Below are positions 18,940-28,416 of a DNA stretch of 64,000 bases, piece by piece (position 1 is the stretch's first letter; every line of letters begins with the position of its first letter). This DNA comes from CAWCTB01 sp963798275 (GTDB lineage Bacteria; Acidobacteriota; Terriglobia; Terriglobales; Acidobacteriaceae), in assembly GCA_963798275.1 (NCBI GenBank), contig CAWCTB010000033.1, positions 1 to 64,000 of the forward strand, given 5' to 3'. The notes beneath the pieces were generated by a model. The model did not search any database. It saw only the letters and a list, made by a program, of their open reading frames with translations, and was not told where the DNA came from. The position numbers were made by a program, and so were the translations under genes.

Positions 18940-19119
18940 CTAGAAGAACGAATAGATGAACGGCGCGATGGCGGAGCTCTGCGCCAGGATCAACAGCACA
19001 GCGAACAGGCACAACGTCACCAGAATTGGCGTCATCCACCAGCGCTTGTTGCTCCAGAAGAACCCGAACAGTTCCCCCGCAATTCCCACTCGCTGACCCG
19101 TTGTCTTGATGATACCCAT
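18940..19119 (-). CDS. DUF5989 family small membrane protein
   Basis: 59 residues: MGIIKTTGQRVGIAGELFGF, then FWSNKRWWMTP and a C-terminal helix ending SSAIAPFIYSFF. This is the DUF5989 pattern, a short protein that accompanies carbamoyltransferase and SxtJ genes. ATG 19119 is preceded by GGGGAGCAGGGC. The stop codon is 8 bases before the SxtJ-like start, so the genes are co-transcribed. Function unknown. Confidence 0.75.
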   Translation of the reverse strand: MGIIKTTGQRVGIAGELFGFFWSNKRWWMTPILVTLCLFAVLLILAQSSAIAPFIYSFF

Positions 19120-19288
19120 GCCCTGCTCCCCAGAGGTGGCCGTTGCGGCACACCGAATTTGGCCTATTATTGCATGAAATCGGTTCCTGCAATGGAACAT
19201 TCCGGAGTCGGACCTGAGTGAGTCGCTAACCGGCGAAATGCCCATTCGGCTGCCCGCCCGCATCGGTGGCCGGGCGGCATGCGTCTGA

Positions 19289-20329
19289 TCAGAATTTTGC
19301 CGCGGGGTCGAAGAAATAGGCGCGATTCGCCAACAGGGCCGCTTCGATCGCGCGGGCTGTCACCTCATGGCCCAAGGGATTCGGATGATTGTCGGGGCCG
19401 GGAAAAACAAGGGCCTGTGATGGATAATGGGAGAATGCGTCATATAGGTCGAGCACCCGAAAACCGTTCCGCAGCGCCAGGTCCTTGACCTGCTGGTGGA
19501 TCGCCTTATACGGGTAGTCTTCCCACGGAAGGCCTTTGAAGGGCGGCTCCACCATTGGGAAAATCACCACAAGAACTCTGATATCGCGGCGTGAAGCTAC
19601 ATCGCGGATATCTGCAAAAGCGTCGACCACGCTCTGCCATTTCCTTACTCTGCGGTCGTGCAGGTAAACGTAATAGTCTCCGCCGCCCAGGTGTTTTTGC
19701 TCCCAGCTGGCCTTGACTTGGGCGACCAACTTTAGAATGCGGAATGGCTTCCACCAGCTATCCGCGACAAAGTGGGCATGCAGCGGCTGGACGGGATCAA
19801 TTTCAGGATCATTGAGAACGTAACCAAGTATGACAACATGGGGGCTAAACTTCACCACTCGGTACTTCAGCATCAGGTCCTCATCATAGGAGGAATATCC
19901 GATCACGCCGAAGTTAAGAACTTCAACCTGGCACCCTGCCAATTCCGGGGACATTCGCAGGCGCTCTTCAAGCACTTTCGGATAGGACTCTTCGCCCAAC
20001 ACTCCGAGACCGAAGGTGAAGGAATCGCCAAGTACCGCGATGCGACACTGCGATTGGGCCTTTTCCGAAGCTGGCTCGGTATCGCGCATCCCATACTGAT
20101 TCGTTTTCATGGGGATTCCCTCTACGACCACCTCGCGATTGGGAGCCATCTCGTAGACGAGGCCCGGAATGGAAGAGGATTGATGCAAGCTGGTCGAAGG
20201 GGGCTTTTCACCCCAATGGCGGACCGCATGAATGGCCCGCAGCGCACTCTCACATAGAACCAGGGTGAGGGCAAGGCACGCTACATTTACCAGAAGTATC
20301 GCAACCGCTTTTCTAGAATTCCAAGTCAT
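19289..20329 (-). CDS. Membrane-anchored SGNH/GDSL hydrolase
   Basis: 346 residues. An N-terminal membrane anchor (AVAILLVNVACLALTLVLCE) is followed by an SGNH hydrolase. Block I has the serine in VLGDSFTFGLG, the Gly/Asn blocks are at NFGVIGYSSYDED and GYVLNDPE, and the Asp-His dyad is in DNHPNPLGHEV. Such enzymes remove or transfer acyl groups on polysaccharides and are common beside NodU-type carbamoyltransferases. ATG 20329 has AGGGAACAAAAC before it; an ATG at 20353 is also possible. Confidence 0.82.
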   Translation of the reverse strand: MTWNSRKAVAILLVNVACLALTLVLCESALRAIHAVRHWGEKPPSTSLHQSSSIPGLVYEMAPNREVVVEGIPMKTNQYGMRDTEPASEKAQSQCRIAVLGDSFTFGLGVLGEESYPKVLEERLRMSPELAGCQVEVLNFGVIGYSSYDEDLMLKYRVVKFSPHVVILGYVLNDPEIDPVQPLHAHFVADSWWKPFRILKLVAQVKASWEQKHLGGGDYYVYLHDRRVRKWQSVVDAFADIRDVASRRDIRVLVVIFPMVEPPFKGLPWEDYPYKAIHQQVKDLALRNGFRVLDLYDAFSHYPSQALVFPGPDNHPNPLGHEVTARAIEAALLANRAYFFDPAAKF

Positions 20330-20540
20330 GTTTTGTTCCCTACCCCCGGTCACCGGTCATAGTTCCATCGGAAAGAACCCTCTGCGGATGTCCTTCACCT
20401 CGTTCTTGTCGCTGGCTGCCTCCGCACGGGGAGTCGCTACCACACCGGGATTTCTACTCGGCTGTCCGGCCGCCGTCCTGGCCGGGCTTCATGCAATCCA
20501 ACCTCCGCGAACAATCGCAGCCGACCCCGGTCGCTACCGT

Positions 20541-21761
20541 TCACTGGTGTCCCGAAAGCTTCGCTGAAACTTGAGCATTGTCCATTAGTGCCTGGTAAAT
20601 CTTGCGAGCAAGATATTCATTCCCGTAATCGGTGTAGTGGCCTGGAGAACTCGCATAGTATTGGGACCCCTGCTGGATGAACAACTGGTTCACTTCCCTC
20701 GCCGGCAGCGCTTGAGCGTCATCGCCGAAGTCGATGAACACTACGCCTCGTGTGGCAGCCTCATCGCGCAGGAACTCTCTCCACGCCTTGGATGCCTTTG
20801 CAGTCGAATCATCGTCAACTGTGGGCAAGTAGAGAACTACCAGCACACTGTTCTTTTCTTGGTTCGTCACCTGCACGGTTTCAATGATCTTTGCAGCGAC
20901 CTCCTGCAGTTCGCCGGCCGGAAGTTCTTGTACCGGGGGCGGAGCATGTCGGAACTTGTTTAGAATTGACTGCAGGAACGCCAGCGATCGGAATTCAAGG
21001 AGTGAACCGCGGTTCAAAGAAATCCAGTTAATAAAACCTGATCTCTTGTGGACCGGGACATGTGTCACCACCAGCCGGTCTCCCTGCAGCTCAACCATTG
21101 GCTTGCCGTACCCCACCATGCTGCTGGTCTGCATGCGCCTGAAATCGTCGGTAATAACGGCAAAAATCTGCACATTCCGGTCGAGCCGAGCCCCCTCTCG
21201 CTGGTACCAGAGATACATCTGATCTATGCCGTAGCCGGGTACACCCATATTGATCATTTGCAAATGATGGTCCAGGGAGCTGAGCTGCTGGCACCAGGTG
21301 TGATCGTTGTCGACGCCAACCCCGAAGGTAAAGGAGTCACCTGAACAAATGATTCTCACTTTGCCGGCAGGGATCTGGACTTCAAACTCTTCCGCATTAC
21401 GAAAACCTTTGGAGTTGGTCTTGATGTAAACGCCGGGATTGTAAAAATCTCTTCGGTAAAAATTCGGAATATTGATCCAGCCGAGCTCAGGGTCATATTG
21501 GGCCTGATGCGGCATGGCCAGGGCGCGACCTGATAAGGAGGCCAGGTCGCGCACCACCAGTAGAGTGCTGCACAGCCCCTCAATGAACAGAAACACGACG
21601 AGGCAGGCAAGAAGACAAATACGATTGACTTTACGATTGCCCGGATCATGTTTGAGTCGGCGCTCTCCTTTTTGGAGCGTTATAGTCAAGTCACGTGGTG
21701 GGCGGGGTCTGTTGCAGCCGGCGCACAACCGCGCCGGTAACCTGCTTATGGCCCTGATCAT
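20541..21761 (-). CDS. Membrane-anchored SGNH/GDSL hydrolase (second)
   Basis: 406 residues in the open frame. A membrane anchor at about residues 48-70 (ICLLACLVVFLFIEGLCSTL) is followed by an SGNH hydrolase with block I IICSGDSFTFGVGVD, a GVPGYGIDQMYL block, and a C-terminal Asp-His context (SSPGHYTDYGNEYLA). In the last motif the usual DxxH spacing is altered: H occurs in SPGHYTDYGN. The start is unclear because the first ATG gives a 47-residue basic leader, and no ATG lies closer to the anchor. It is upstream of the other hydrolase in the same orientation, with about 190 bp between them. Confidence 0.78.
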   Translation of the reverse strand: MIRAISRLPARLCAGCNRPRPPRDLTITLQKGERRLKHDPGNRKVNRICLLACLVVFLFIEGLCSTLLVVRDLASLSGRALAMPHQAQYDPELGWINIPNFYRRDFYNPGVYIKTNSKGFRNAEEFEVQIPAGKVRIICSGDSFTFGVGVDNDHTWCQQLSSLDHHLQMINMGVPGYGIDQMYLWYQREGARLDRNVQIFAVITDDFRRMQTSSMVGYGKPMVELQGDRLVVTHVPVHKRSGFINWISLNRGSLLEFRSLAFLQSILNKFRHAPPPVQELPAGELQEVAAKIIETVQVTNQEKNSVLVVLYLPTVDDDSTAKASKAWREFLRDEAATRGVVFIDFGDDAQALPAREVNQLFIQQGSQYYASSPGHYTDYGNEYLARKIYQALMDNAQVSAKLSGHQ

Positions 21762-21989
21762 TCACGTGGCCGCCGCCGGGAATATACATATCCGGAGCGA
21801 GTCAGAATTGTCCTTGCGATAGCGGTGCACCGAATTGCCAATGATGATTGCACAAAACCGCCTCAAAGAATAGAACTAGCGGATGCCGGAGACTGCATGA
21901 TATAGCCTTAGGTGAAATTTCAGGTGCGGGAAGAGACGTGCAGACTGAGCAGAAAGCGGCGCGAGGCGCACGCTTAGCCCACGCTCTTC

Positions 21990-22540
21990 AGGGTGGTCGT
22001 GGCTGGTTGAAGGCGATCTTGCTGTTGGCATCGATTGGCTTCAGCGCCGCCGTGATTCCTCGCCCTGGATTGGTTTCGCAGTGCCGCGATTCAGCGGACT
22101 CTGGCGTCCAAGCGCGAGTCCGCTACCTGTCGAATTCCTGATCCGGTTCGCCATCATGCTCTGCAACCCGATTGCACCTTCATTGACCACTGGGGTTCGG
22201 ATTCGTATCCGTTCTTTACCGACAATCTGGGCTTTCGCGACGACCGGATTAGAGACGTTCCTGTCACCGACTCCCGGCCTCGGATCTGCGCATCTGGCAT
22301 GAGTGGTGCCAGGGTAAGTGCAAGCGCTTCGTTTCAGTGTTTCCCGCTTCCCTCGCAGCGAAGGAGCAATGCCCGCCGAGCCAGCCCGGATGCTGGTACT
22401 TGAACCTCTTCGCCTTCGGAGATGTCCATTACAACGCCGCCGGCAACGCTTTGGTAGCGGATGCTGTGATCAAGAGCCTGGCGGAAACCCCGCCGGTAAA
22501 ACGCCAGGCGGAACGGGACTCGGCGGGCGGGACTCGGTAA
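21990..22540 (+). pseudogene. SGNH-hydrolase pseudogene with internal deletion and frameshift
   Basis: The plus strand holds the N-terminal part of an SGNH hydrolase in pieces. An anchor helix (WLKAILLLASIGFSAAVI) is followed, in another frame, by RIPDPVRHHALQPDCTFIDH and YPFFTDNLGFRDDRIRDVPV. The sequence then jumps, with the catalytic GDS block missing, to the C-terminal Asp-His region NLFAFGDVHYNAAGNALVAD, ending at a TAA at 22538-22540. The middle, normally more than 150 residues, is gone. It faces the two intact SGNH genes of the carbamoyltransferase cluster. Confidence 0.65.
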
Positions 22541-22827
22541 TTTGTTCGATGTGCATGACTCCCGCGCGGCCGGCTCCCTGGGGCCAGAACTGGTAGCCGG
22601 ACAGCGCGCGGCTTGCGGATCCTGGCTTTCCACTAAACGGCGAGCTCATTCGGCGTACGGTCGCCGTGAGTTCCAGGTGAATCCGTTGCACAAACCTTCC
22701 CGCTACAACAACTTGTCTTCTCACCCTCTTTCCATCCGCGAATCATCCTCCGTGCATTGAGCATTTTTCGCCTCCGGAGCACAGTGGGCTCATTCAGAAC
22801 GGAGCAACGCTCCGGGGAGGTTGAGAA

Positions 22828-23247
22828 ATGAAACGCACAGCTTACGGAATTGCAGCGTTGGCGGCCCTGCTACTGATGGCGATGCTTCCTGCCTATGCCC
22901 AGCAGACAACGGCCAGGGTGAACATCCCCTTCGCATTCACGGTGGACGACGTCCTTATGCCCGCTGGCGAGTACCTCATCGCATCGCCCAGCGAGAAGGT
23001 GATCAGCATTCAGCGAGTGGGAGGCCCGGAAGTCAAGCTAGCCATCACCAATAACGGCCCCGCCGCCAAGTCGGACGGCCGCGCCAAGCTGATCTTCCAC
23101 AAGTACGGCAGCCTGTACTTCATGGCCTCGGCCTGGATGCCCAACGCCGATCACAATCACGAGTTCTTCGCCTCGGCCAGCGAGATCGAAGTGGCCCGCA
23201 CCACCCCACAGAAGACGTATGAGCTGGCGATGAATACCGCGAAGTAA
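22828..23247 (+). CDS. Secreted hypothetical protein (acidobacterial family)
   Basis: 139 residues with a signal peptide (GIAALAALLLMAMLPAYA) followed by ARVNIPFAFTVDDVLMPAGE and a beta-rich tail. I know the ARVNIPFAF...PAGEY pattern as typical of a family of small exported acidobacterial proteins without assigned function. ATG 22828 is preceded by GGGGAGGTTGAGAA. A hairpin terminator follows. Confidence 0.8.
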   Translation: MKRTAYGIAALAALLLMAMLPAYAQQTTARVNIPFAFTVDDVLMPAGEYLIASPSEKVISIQRVGGPEVKLAITNNGPAAKSDGRAKLIFHKYGSLYFMASAWMPNADHNHEFFASASEIEVARTTPQKTYELAMNTAK

Positions 23248-23272
23248 AGTCGGCAAGGTAACCAACGAATGA

Positions 23273-23298
23273 AGCCCGGAGCCATCCGGGCTTTTCTT
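23273..23298 (+). terminator. Rho-independent terminator
   Basis: The stem AGCCCGGA pairs with TCCGGGCT over a 4-base loop, followed by TTTCTT. It lies 25 bases after the stop of the secreted protein gene. Confidence 0.8.
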
Positions 23299-23338
23299 GC
23301 CATGAACTTTTCACATTGCACTATAACGAATTCTTCTT

Positions 23339-23475
23339 GTCATCCTGAGCGCAGTCGAAGGACCCCTATGGTCACAACGAGCCTCTCGCGTTGTCATCTC
23401 GAGCGCAGCCGAGGGACCCCTCTTCTCGCCATGCCCCTCTCGCGCCGTAATCTCGATCGCAATGTTGGGTTCCCC
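23339..23475. repeat. Degenerate 54-bp tandem repeat (GTCATC...GAGCGCAG...GGACCCC)
   Basis: Units begin at 23339 (GTCATCCTGAGCGCAGTCGA), 23393 (GTCATCTCGAGCGCAGCCGA) and 23447 (GTAATCTCGATCGC), a period of exactly 54 bp. The first two end in GGACCCC. The motif resembles the intergenic repeat GTCATCCTGAGCGAAG...GGACC that is widespread in several phyla including Acidobacteriota. Confidence 0.75.
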
Positions 23476-23560
23476 ACACGAGCTGGATGCCAGGGTCCCC
23501 AGTCAAGCCGAAATTGCTTGCGTGGGTCCTTATCACTGGCGGCTGACAGCTGACAGCTTC

Positions 23561-25696
23561 CTACCGGTACTCCAAATCCAGCGCGTAGAGTTCGTCCGTC
23601 CCGCGATCGAGCAGCACAAGAACGCGGTCGTCAGGGGTTAGCCCAAACCAGCGATCCCAGTGAAATACCGGAGCCAGGATTTCCATTCCTTCCGCGCTGG
23701 CAACCCGTTCCGCACGTCCATCGGGAATTCGGAATTTATAGATCGTGTAATTCCAGAAAACGTATAAGCTCCGACCGTCATGGGACCATGTTGGGTCGCC
23801 CAGCCAGCTGGGCTTGGGCAACGGCAGTTGCTGCCAGCGGGCACTTTCAAAGCTATAAAACCAAAGTTGATTCTCGTCTGCTGTCAGAGCTGCAACGTAA
23901 CGACCATCCGGCGACCAGCGGGGACTGAACATGTGCTGTGATCCGGGTATGGTTGTGGACTGCCTGGTGTCCAGATTCAGAATCCGGATGTCTGTTTCGT
24001 TATTAATTGCGCCGCCGTAGGCAATGGACTTGCCGTCAGGCGACCAGGTGGGATCGGCGGGCAGGAAATCGCCCGCCAGTAAGAGCATTGGGGCGCCGCC
24101 ATCGGCAGGCACCAGGTAAATCTTGCTTGTCCTTCTGTTAGGCTCCCTGTCTGGCCCCCACTCCATGAACGCGATGAAACGGCCGTCGGGTGACCATTTG
24201 GGGTTAAGGATCACACCCATGGGTGGAAACGCGAGTTGCAGGCGCTCGCTCCCGTCTGCCCGGCTGCGCCACAGAGTTGCTTCTGGGTAGGTGACGTAAG
24301 TGACCCACTGGCCGTCACGGGAAAAATCGATGAACCCGGCGGAAATCCCGTTGAGATAACTTTGAAACATGCCCGACTTGGCGTCGTACACGCTCAGTTC
24401 ACCCCGCCTGGTCTCACCGAGGCCGAAGATTTGCTTTCCATCCTTGCCGGGCGTCCAGAATCGGAAGAAAAGGGGACTGAACGTGAGTTGCGTGGGTCGC
24501 GAGGTAAGCTGGAAGGGGCCAAGTCTCGACTCGGTGACGGCCCAAAGATTAGATCCGTCCTTGTCCTCGCTTACGAACCCATAGAGTCTTCCGTCAGGGC
24601 TCCAGAAGCCATCTGAGATCGCCTGCTCATGTTGAGGCAGGAAGCGATGAAGCCCGCTGCCGTCGAGGCGGCTCTCCCACATCTTGCCGTCGATAGCGAA
24701 ACGCGTCCTCTGTCCGTCGGGTGAGAATGCGAAGCTCGAGATCGGGCCCGGTGCAGTCAGCATGGCATGGGGATTGCTGCCGTCCAGGTTGATGGCGAAT
24801 AGGCGCTTGAGGTCCGAGGACTGGAGGTAGGCGACTTGCTTGCCCCCTGGCAGAAACGACGGGAAGCGGAGCGGTGGACCCGGAATTTTCCGAAGGGGGC
24901 CGCTAGGTAATGAAAAACTATAAGCCGGGGCTTCAAATCTGTTGGAGGCACTGGACACCAGCAGTTGTGAGCCGTCGTCTGAAATGTCCTGTAGCCGCGG
25001 GTTCAGGACTTGCGGTATCTCGATGCGGGAGACTTCGCCGCCCTTGCTGGCGACCTGCGTCAATGCCACCCCCCTCGCTGCTCCAAGCCAGTCAAGGAAA
25101 TAGACCCGCGTACCGTCGGTCTTCAATATCGATTTCTTTTGATGGCCGGTGCGTGTGAGCTGATGAATGCTGGTCACGACCGGAGTGCGCGGGCGGTAGA
25201 GCCGGTAGAGTGTGCCCACCGCGCTTACCAGAATCAACGTGATGGCAGCGGCGATTGGCCAGCGCCGGGGTTTGGGGGGCGGGATTTGCGCCGCGCGGTT
25301 TGAATCGGCAGGCGTTTCGGGTGCTTCGATTGCCGCCTTCGCAGTCGAATCAACCCCATTTGGAGCGGCTTCCACCTGCGCGATAAACCGGTAGCCCTTC
25401 TTCGGCAGCGTCTCGATGTAGCGCGGCGTATCGGCATCGTCGTCGAGTGCCTGGCGCAGTTTCTTGATGGCGGTATTCAGGCTGTGCTCGAAATCGACAA
25501 ACGTATCCTGCGGCCATAGCCGTTGACAGAACTCTTCGCGGGTGACAACTTCCCCAGGGCGTTCCAGCAGGAGGGATAGCACTTCGATGGGCTGGCCGTG
25601 CAGGTTCAACTTCTGGCCCAGCTTGAAAAGTTCTCCGGATGAGACATCCAGTTCGAAGGGCCCGCAACGAACTGTCTTGCGAGTGACGACACCCAT
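23561..25696 (-). CDS. Winged-helix (OmpR/CadC-type) regulator with TolB-like beta-propeller
   Basis: About 711 residues. A trans_reg_C DNA-binding domain at the N-terminus (FELDVSSGELFKLGQKLNLH, FVDFEHSLNTAIKKLRQALD, YIETLPKKGYRFIAQVE) is followed by a membrane helix at about 150-170 (WPIAAAITLILVSAVGTLYR). A periplasmic propeller of PD40 repeats follows (SPDGQRTRFAIDG, WSPDGRLYGFVSED, WSPDGRFIAFMEW, WSPDGKSIAYGG, WSPDGRYVAALT). This is a membrane-bound one-component regulator of the type much expanded in Acidobacteriota. ATG 25696 (MGVVTRKTV) is preferred over 25735. Confidence 0.85.
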   Translation of the reverse strand: MGVVTRKTVRCGPFELDVSSGELFKLGQKLNLHGQPIEVLSLLLERPGEVVTREEFCQRLWPQDTFVDFEHSLNTAIKKLRQALDDDADTPRYIETLPKKGYRFIAQVEAAPNGVDSTAKAAIEAPETPADSNRAAQIPPPKPRRWPIAAAITLILVSAVGTLYRLYRPRTPVVTSIHQLTRTGHQKKSILKTDGTRVYFLDWLGAARGVALTQVASKGGEVSRIEIPQVLNPRLQDISDDGSQLLVSSASNRFEAPAYSFSLPSGPLRKIPGPPLRFPSFLPGGKQVAYLQSSDLKRLFAINLDGSNPHAMLTAPGPISSFAFSPDGQRTRFAIDGKMWESRLDGSGLHRFLPQHEQAISDGFWSPDGRLYGFVSEDKDGSNLWAVTESRLGPFQLTSRPTQLTFSPLFFRFWTPGKDGKQIFGLGETRRGELSVYDAKSGMFQSYLNGISAGFIDFSRDGQWVTYVTYPEATLWRSRADGSERLQLAFPPMGVILNPKWSPDGRFIAFMEWGPDREPNRRTSKIYLVPADGGAPMLLLAGDFLPADPTWSPDGKSIAYGGAINNETDIRILNLDTRQSTTIPGSQHMFSPRWSPDGRYVAALTADENQLWFYSFESARWQQLPLPKPSWLGDPTWSHDGRSLYVFWNYTIYKFRIPDGRAERVASAEGMEILAPVFHWDRWFGLTPDDRVLVLLDRGTDELYALDLEYR

Positions 25697-25845
25697 AGCG
25701 TACCCTCGCACCGTCGAACTTACCGCAACGCCCACGGCTTGTCAGTGACCAACGGGCAAACTGAGTGTGAGAATCCCATTCCGGAAAGAGTCAGAGGATT
25801 GGGCGCGGGTTCAAGGGACGCCTGAAGCCCAACGGTCAACCGTCG

Positions 25846-26635
25846 TTAGGCTGGCGGATAAGGCCCGCGATATCCAATCTGGCTGGAGATGCGCCGCGCC
25901 GCATCCTTGATCAGTTCGGCCAGGCGGGGCACGCCGTCGCGGGTCACCGCCGCGGTGGTGCCGGTGGAAGCGATGCTCGCCTCGACTTCTCCCTTGGCGT
26001 TGAAGATCGGCGCGCCCACGCAGCGCACGCCCGAGATTGTTCTCTTCATCGTCGACGGCATAGCCCAGTGCGCGCACCCGTTCCAGCTCCTTGAGCAGCT
26101 TTGCCGGATTGGTGATGGTGAACCGAGTGTTCTTGCGCAGGCCGCGCTCGGCGATCAGCTTCTCCTGTTCGGCTACGGGCCGGAATGCCAGAATTGCCTT
26201 GCCCACCGCGGTGGTGTGGACCGCCAGGCGGCGTCCGATCCAGGTATCCATCTTGATGAAGCCGGGCGCTTCCACCTTCTCGACGTACACCGCCTCACCA
26301 TGATCGAGCACCGCCAGGTGCGACGTTATATGGATCTGCTCGACCAGCCGCCGCATGATGGGCAGCGCTACTTCCCGCACGTCCACGCCGCTGAGGGCAG
26401 CGCGTGAGAGACTCAGGACCTTCACACCCAACCGGTATTTCCCCGACTCGTCGTCGCGACGGAGGTAGCCGTGCTGCTCCAGGGTTCGCAGGATGTAGCT
26501 GGCGGAGCTCTTGGGAATCTTCAACTTGCGGCTGAATTCCGCGTTCGACAGCCCGTCTTCGCGGTGCGCCGCGGCCTCCAGAATGAGCAGCGTGCGCTCC
26601 ACGGCGGTCGAGAGACTCTCGGTTTCGCGGGGCAT
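25846..26635 (-). CDS. IclR-family transcriptional regulator, frameshifted near the C-terminus
   Basis: The N-terminal winged helix is LILEAAAHREDGLSNAEFSR to LRTLEQHGYLRRDDESGKY. It is followed by the IclR effector domain (AVLDHGEAVYVEKVEAPG, GRRLAVHTTAVGKAILAF). At about 26035 the frame breaks within AACAATCTCGGGC. The family sequence continues in another frame as GVRCVGAPIFNAKGEVEASI and ends at 25846. ATG 26635 is preceded by AGGTAAC. It is transcribed divergently from isocitrate lyase, with two matching palindromes between, so it probably controls aceA and itself, like IclR of the glyoxylate shunt. Confidence 0.82.
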
Positions 26636-26688
26636 GTTACCTGAGTTTACCAGTGCCGTATCGGGAATCGTGCGACAAAATGAATTAG

Positions 26689-26706
26689 TGTTCAGTATTT
26701 TGAACG
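26689..26706. promoter_or_regulatory. Putative IclR operator 1
   Basis: TGTTCAGTATTTTGAACG is an imperfect palindrome that aligns base for base with the site at 26762-26779. It lies 53 bp upstream of the iclR start codon in the divergent iclR-aceA spacer. Confidence 0.55.
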
Positions 26707-26761
26707 TAAGGCTTGCCGGCTGGCCAGCGCGCGCTACCATTCGTACACCATTCCGAATGAT

Positions 26762-26779
26762 TGTTCAATAGGTTGAACA
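26762..26779. promoter_or_regulatory. Putative IclR operator 2
   Basis: TGTTCAATAGGTTGAACA is a perfect inverted repeat (TGTTCAA, 4-base spacer, TTGAACA) 80 bp upstream of the aceA ATG. It is 73 bp from operator 1, close to seven helical turns. Confidence 0.6.
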
Positions 26780-26859
26780 TCGCCGGAAATGAGGTCGCAC
26801 CGGTCTTCAACCCGCGTCGAGACTTCTACTCCAAAGGATCACGAGAGGAGATCACAGTA

Positions 26860-28267
26860 ATGAAGCCCCATCTGCCCACCACCGACCTGACCAAAAACTG
26901 GAAGACCAGCCCGCGCTGGTCCGGAATCACCCGGCCTTATAGCGCGGCCGACGTCGACCGCCTGCGCGGCACGTTGACCATCGAATACACCCTGGCGCGC
27001 CTCGGCGCCGAGCGGCTCTGGGAACTGCTGCACGGCGAGAACTACGTCAACGCGCTGGGCGCCATGAGCGGGAACCAGGCGGTACAGATGGTGGCGGCCG
27101 GACTGAAGGCCATCTACGTCAGCGGCTGGCAGGTCGCGGCCGACGCCAACAACGCGGGACAGATGTATCCCGACCAGAGCCTCTACCCTTCCGACTCGGT
27201 ACCCAACCTGGTGCGGCGGCTGCAACAACGCGCTGCTGCGCGCCGACCAGGTCCATCACGCCGAAGGCAAGAACGGCATCAACTGGTTCGTGCCCCTCAT
27301 CGCTGACGCGGAAGCCGGCTTTGGCGGAACCCTGAACGCGTACGAGCTGATGAAGGCGATGATCGAGGCGGGCGCGGCTTGTGTTCACTTCGAAGACCAG
27401 TTGTCGTCGGCCAAGAAGTGCGGACACCTGGGCGGCAAGGTCCTGGTGCCGACGCAGGAGGCGGTGCAGAAACTGATTGCAGCCCGGCTGGCCGCCGACG
27501 TGATGGGCGTGCCCACGCTGGTGCTGGCGCGCACCGACGCCAACAGCGCCCACCTGCTGACCAGCGATATCGATCCCTACGATCGGCCCTTCTGCACCGG
27601 CGAGCGCACCAGCGAGGGCTTCTACGGCATCAAGGGAGGCCTGGATTCGGCCATCGCCCGCGGCCTCGCCTATGCGCCCTATGCAGACTTGCTATGGTGC
27701 GAAACTTCAGAACCGAATATTCGCGAGGCGGAACGCTTCGCCACCGCGATCCATGCGAAGTATCCCGGCAAGATGCTGGCGTACAACTGCTCGCCCTCGT
27801 TCAACTGGAAGAAGAAGCTGGACGACGCGACCATTGCGCGCTTCCAGCCCGCCCTGGCTGAGATGGGCTACAAGTTCCAGTTCATCACGCTCGCCGGATT
27901 CCACGCTTTGAACCTGAGCATGTTCGAACTGGCTCGCGCTTACAAGCAGAAGGGCATGACCGCCTACTCGCGGCTGCAGGAGAAGGAGTTTGCCCGCGAG
28001 TTCAGCCACGGCTACTCGGCGGTGAAGCACCAGCGCTTCGTCGGCACCGGCTACTTCGACGAAGTCACGCAGGTGATCGCCGGCGGCAAATCGTCGACCG
28101 TCGCGCTGAAGGAGTCGACCGAGGAAGAGCAATTCCGCGGAATGAAGATTCCTGCCAAGGTCATCCCCGTCGGACACGACCCGGCGTGCCGCCCCATTCT
28201 CGGCGAGTGTCCGCTGGCCTGCGAGCACGATCACACCAACCAGGAGTTTTACTCCGCAACCGACTAA
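26860..28267 (+). CDS. aceA: Isocitrate lyase, one frameshift
   Basis: Cleaves isocitrate to glyoxylate and succinate in the glyoxylate shunt. The catalytic signature KKCGHLGGKVLVPTQE is present, as are VSGWQVAADANNAGQMYPDQ, PLIADAEAGFGGTLNAYELM and LARTDANSAHLL. The N-terminal half is in one frame to about 27224. After GTGCGGCGGCTG one extra base shifts the frame, and NNALLRADQVHHAEGKNGIN continues in the frame used to the TAA at 28265-28267. ATG 26860 has GAGAGGAG upstream. The KKCGH motif and full C-terminal region favour isocitrate over methylisocitrate lyase. A terminator follows. Confidence 0.92.
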
Positions 28268-28300
28268 CAACGATTCGAGCGCGCAGCAACGGATTGCGCC

Positions 28301-28332
28301 GGCACGGGAACCTGCCTCCCGTGCCATTTTTA
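28301..28332 (+). terminator. Rho-independent terminator after aceA
   Basis: The stem GGCACGGGA pairs with TCCCGTGCC over a 7-base loop, followed by ATTTTTATT. Confidence 0.85.
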
Positions 28333-28416
28333 TTGCCGCTGACTTTGTTTCGGGCGGGTACGCTCTTTTCAGCAATCGATTTATAGTTCATGCTAGTTGG
28401 ACTTGGGGAAATAGTC

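Noticed and set aside
20354..20540. Possible small gene between the two SGNH hydrolases
   Set aside because: The open frames there have no ribosome site, no conserved pattern and overlap the neighbours.
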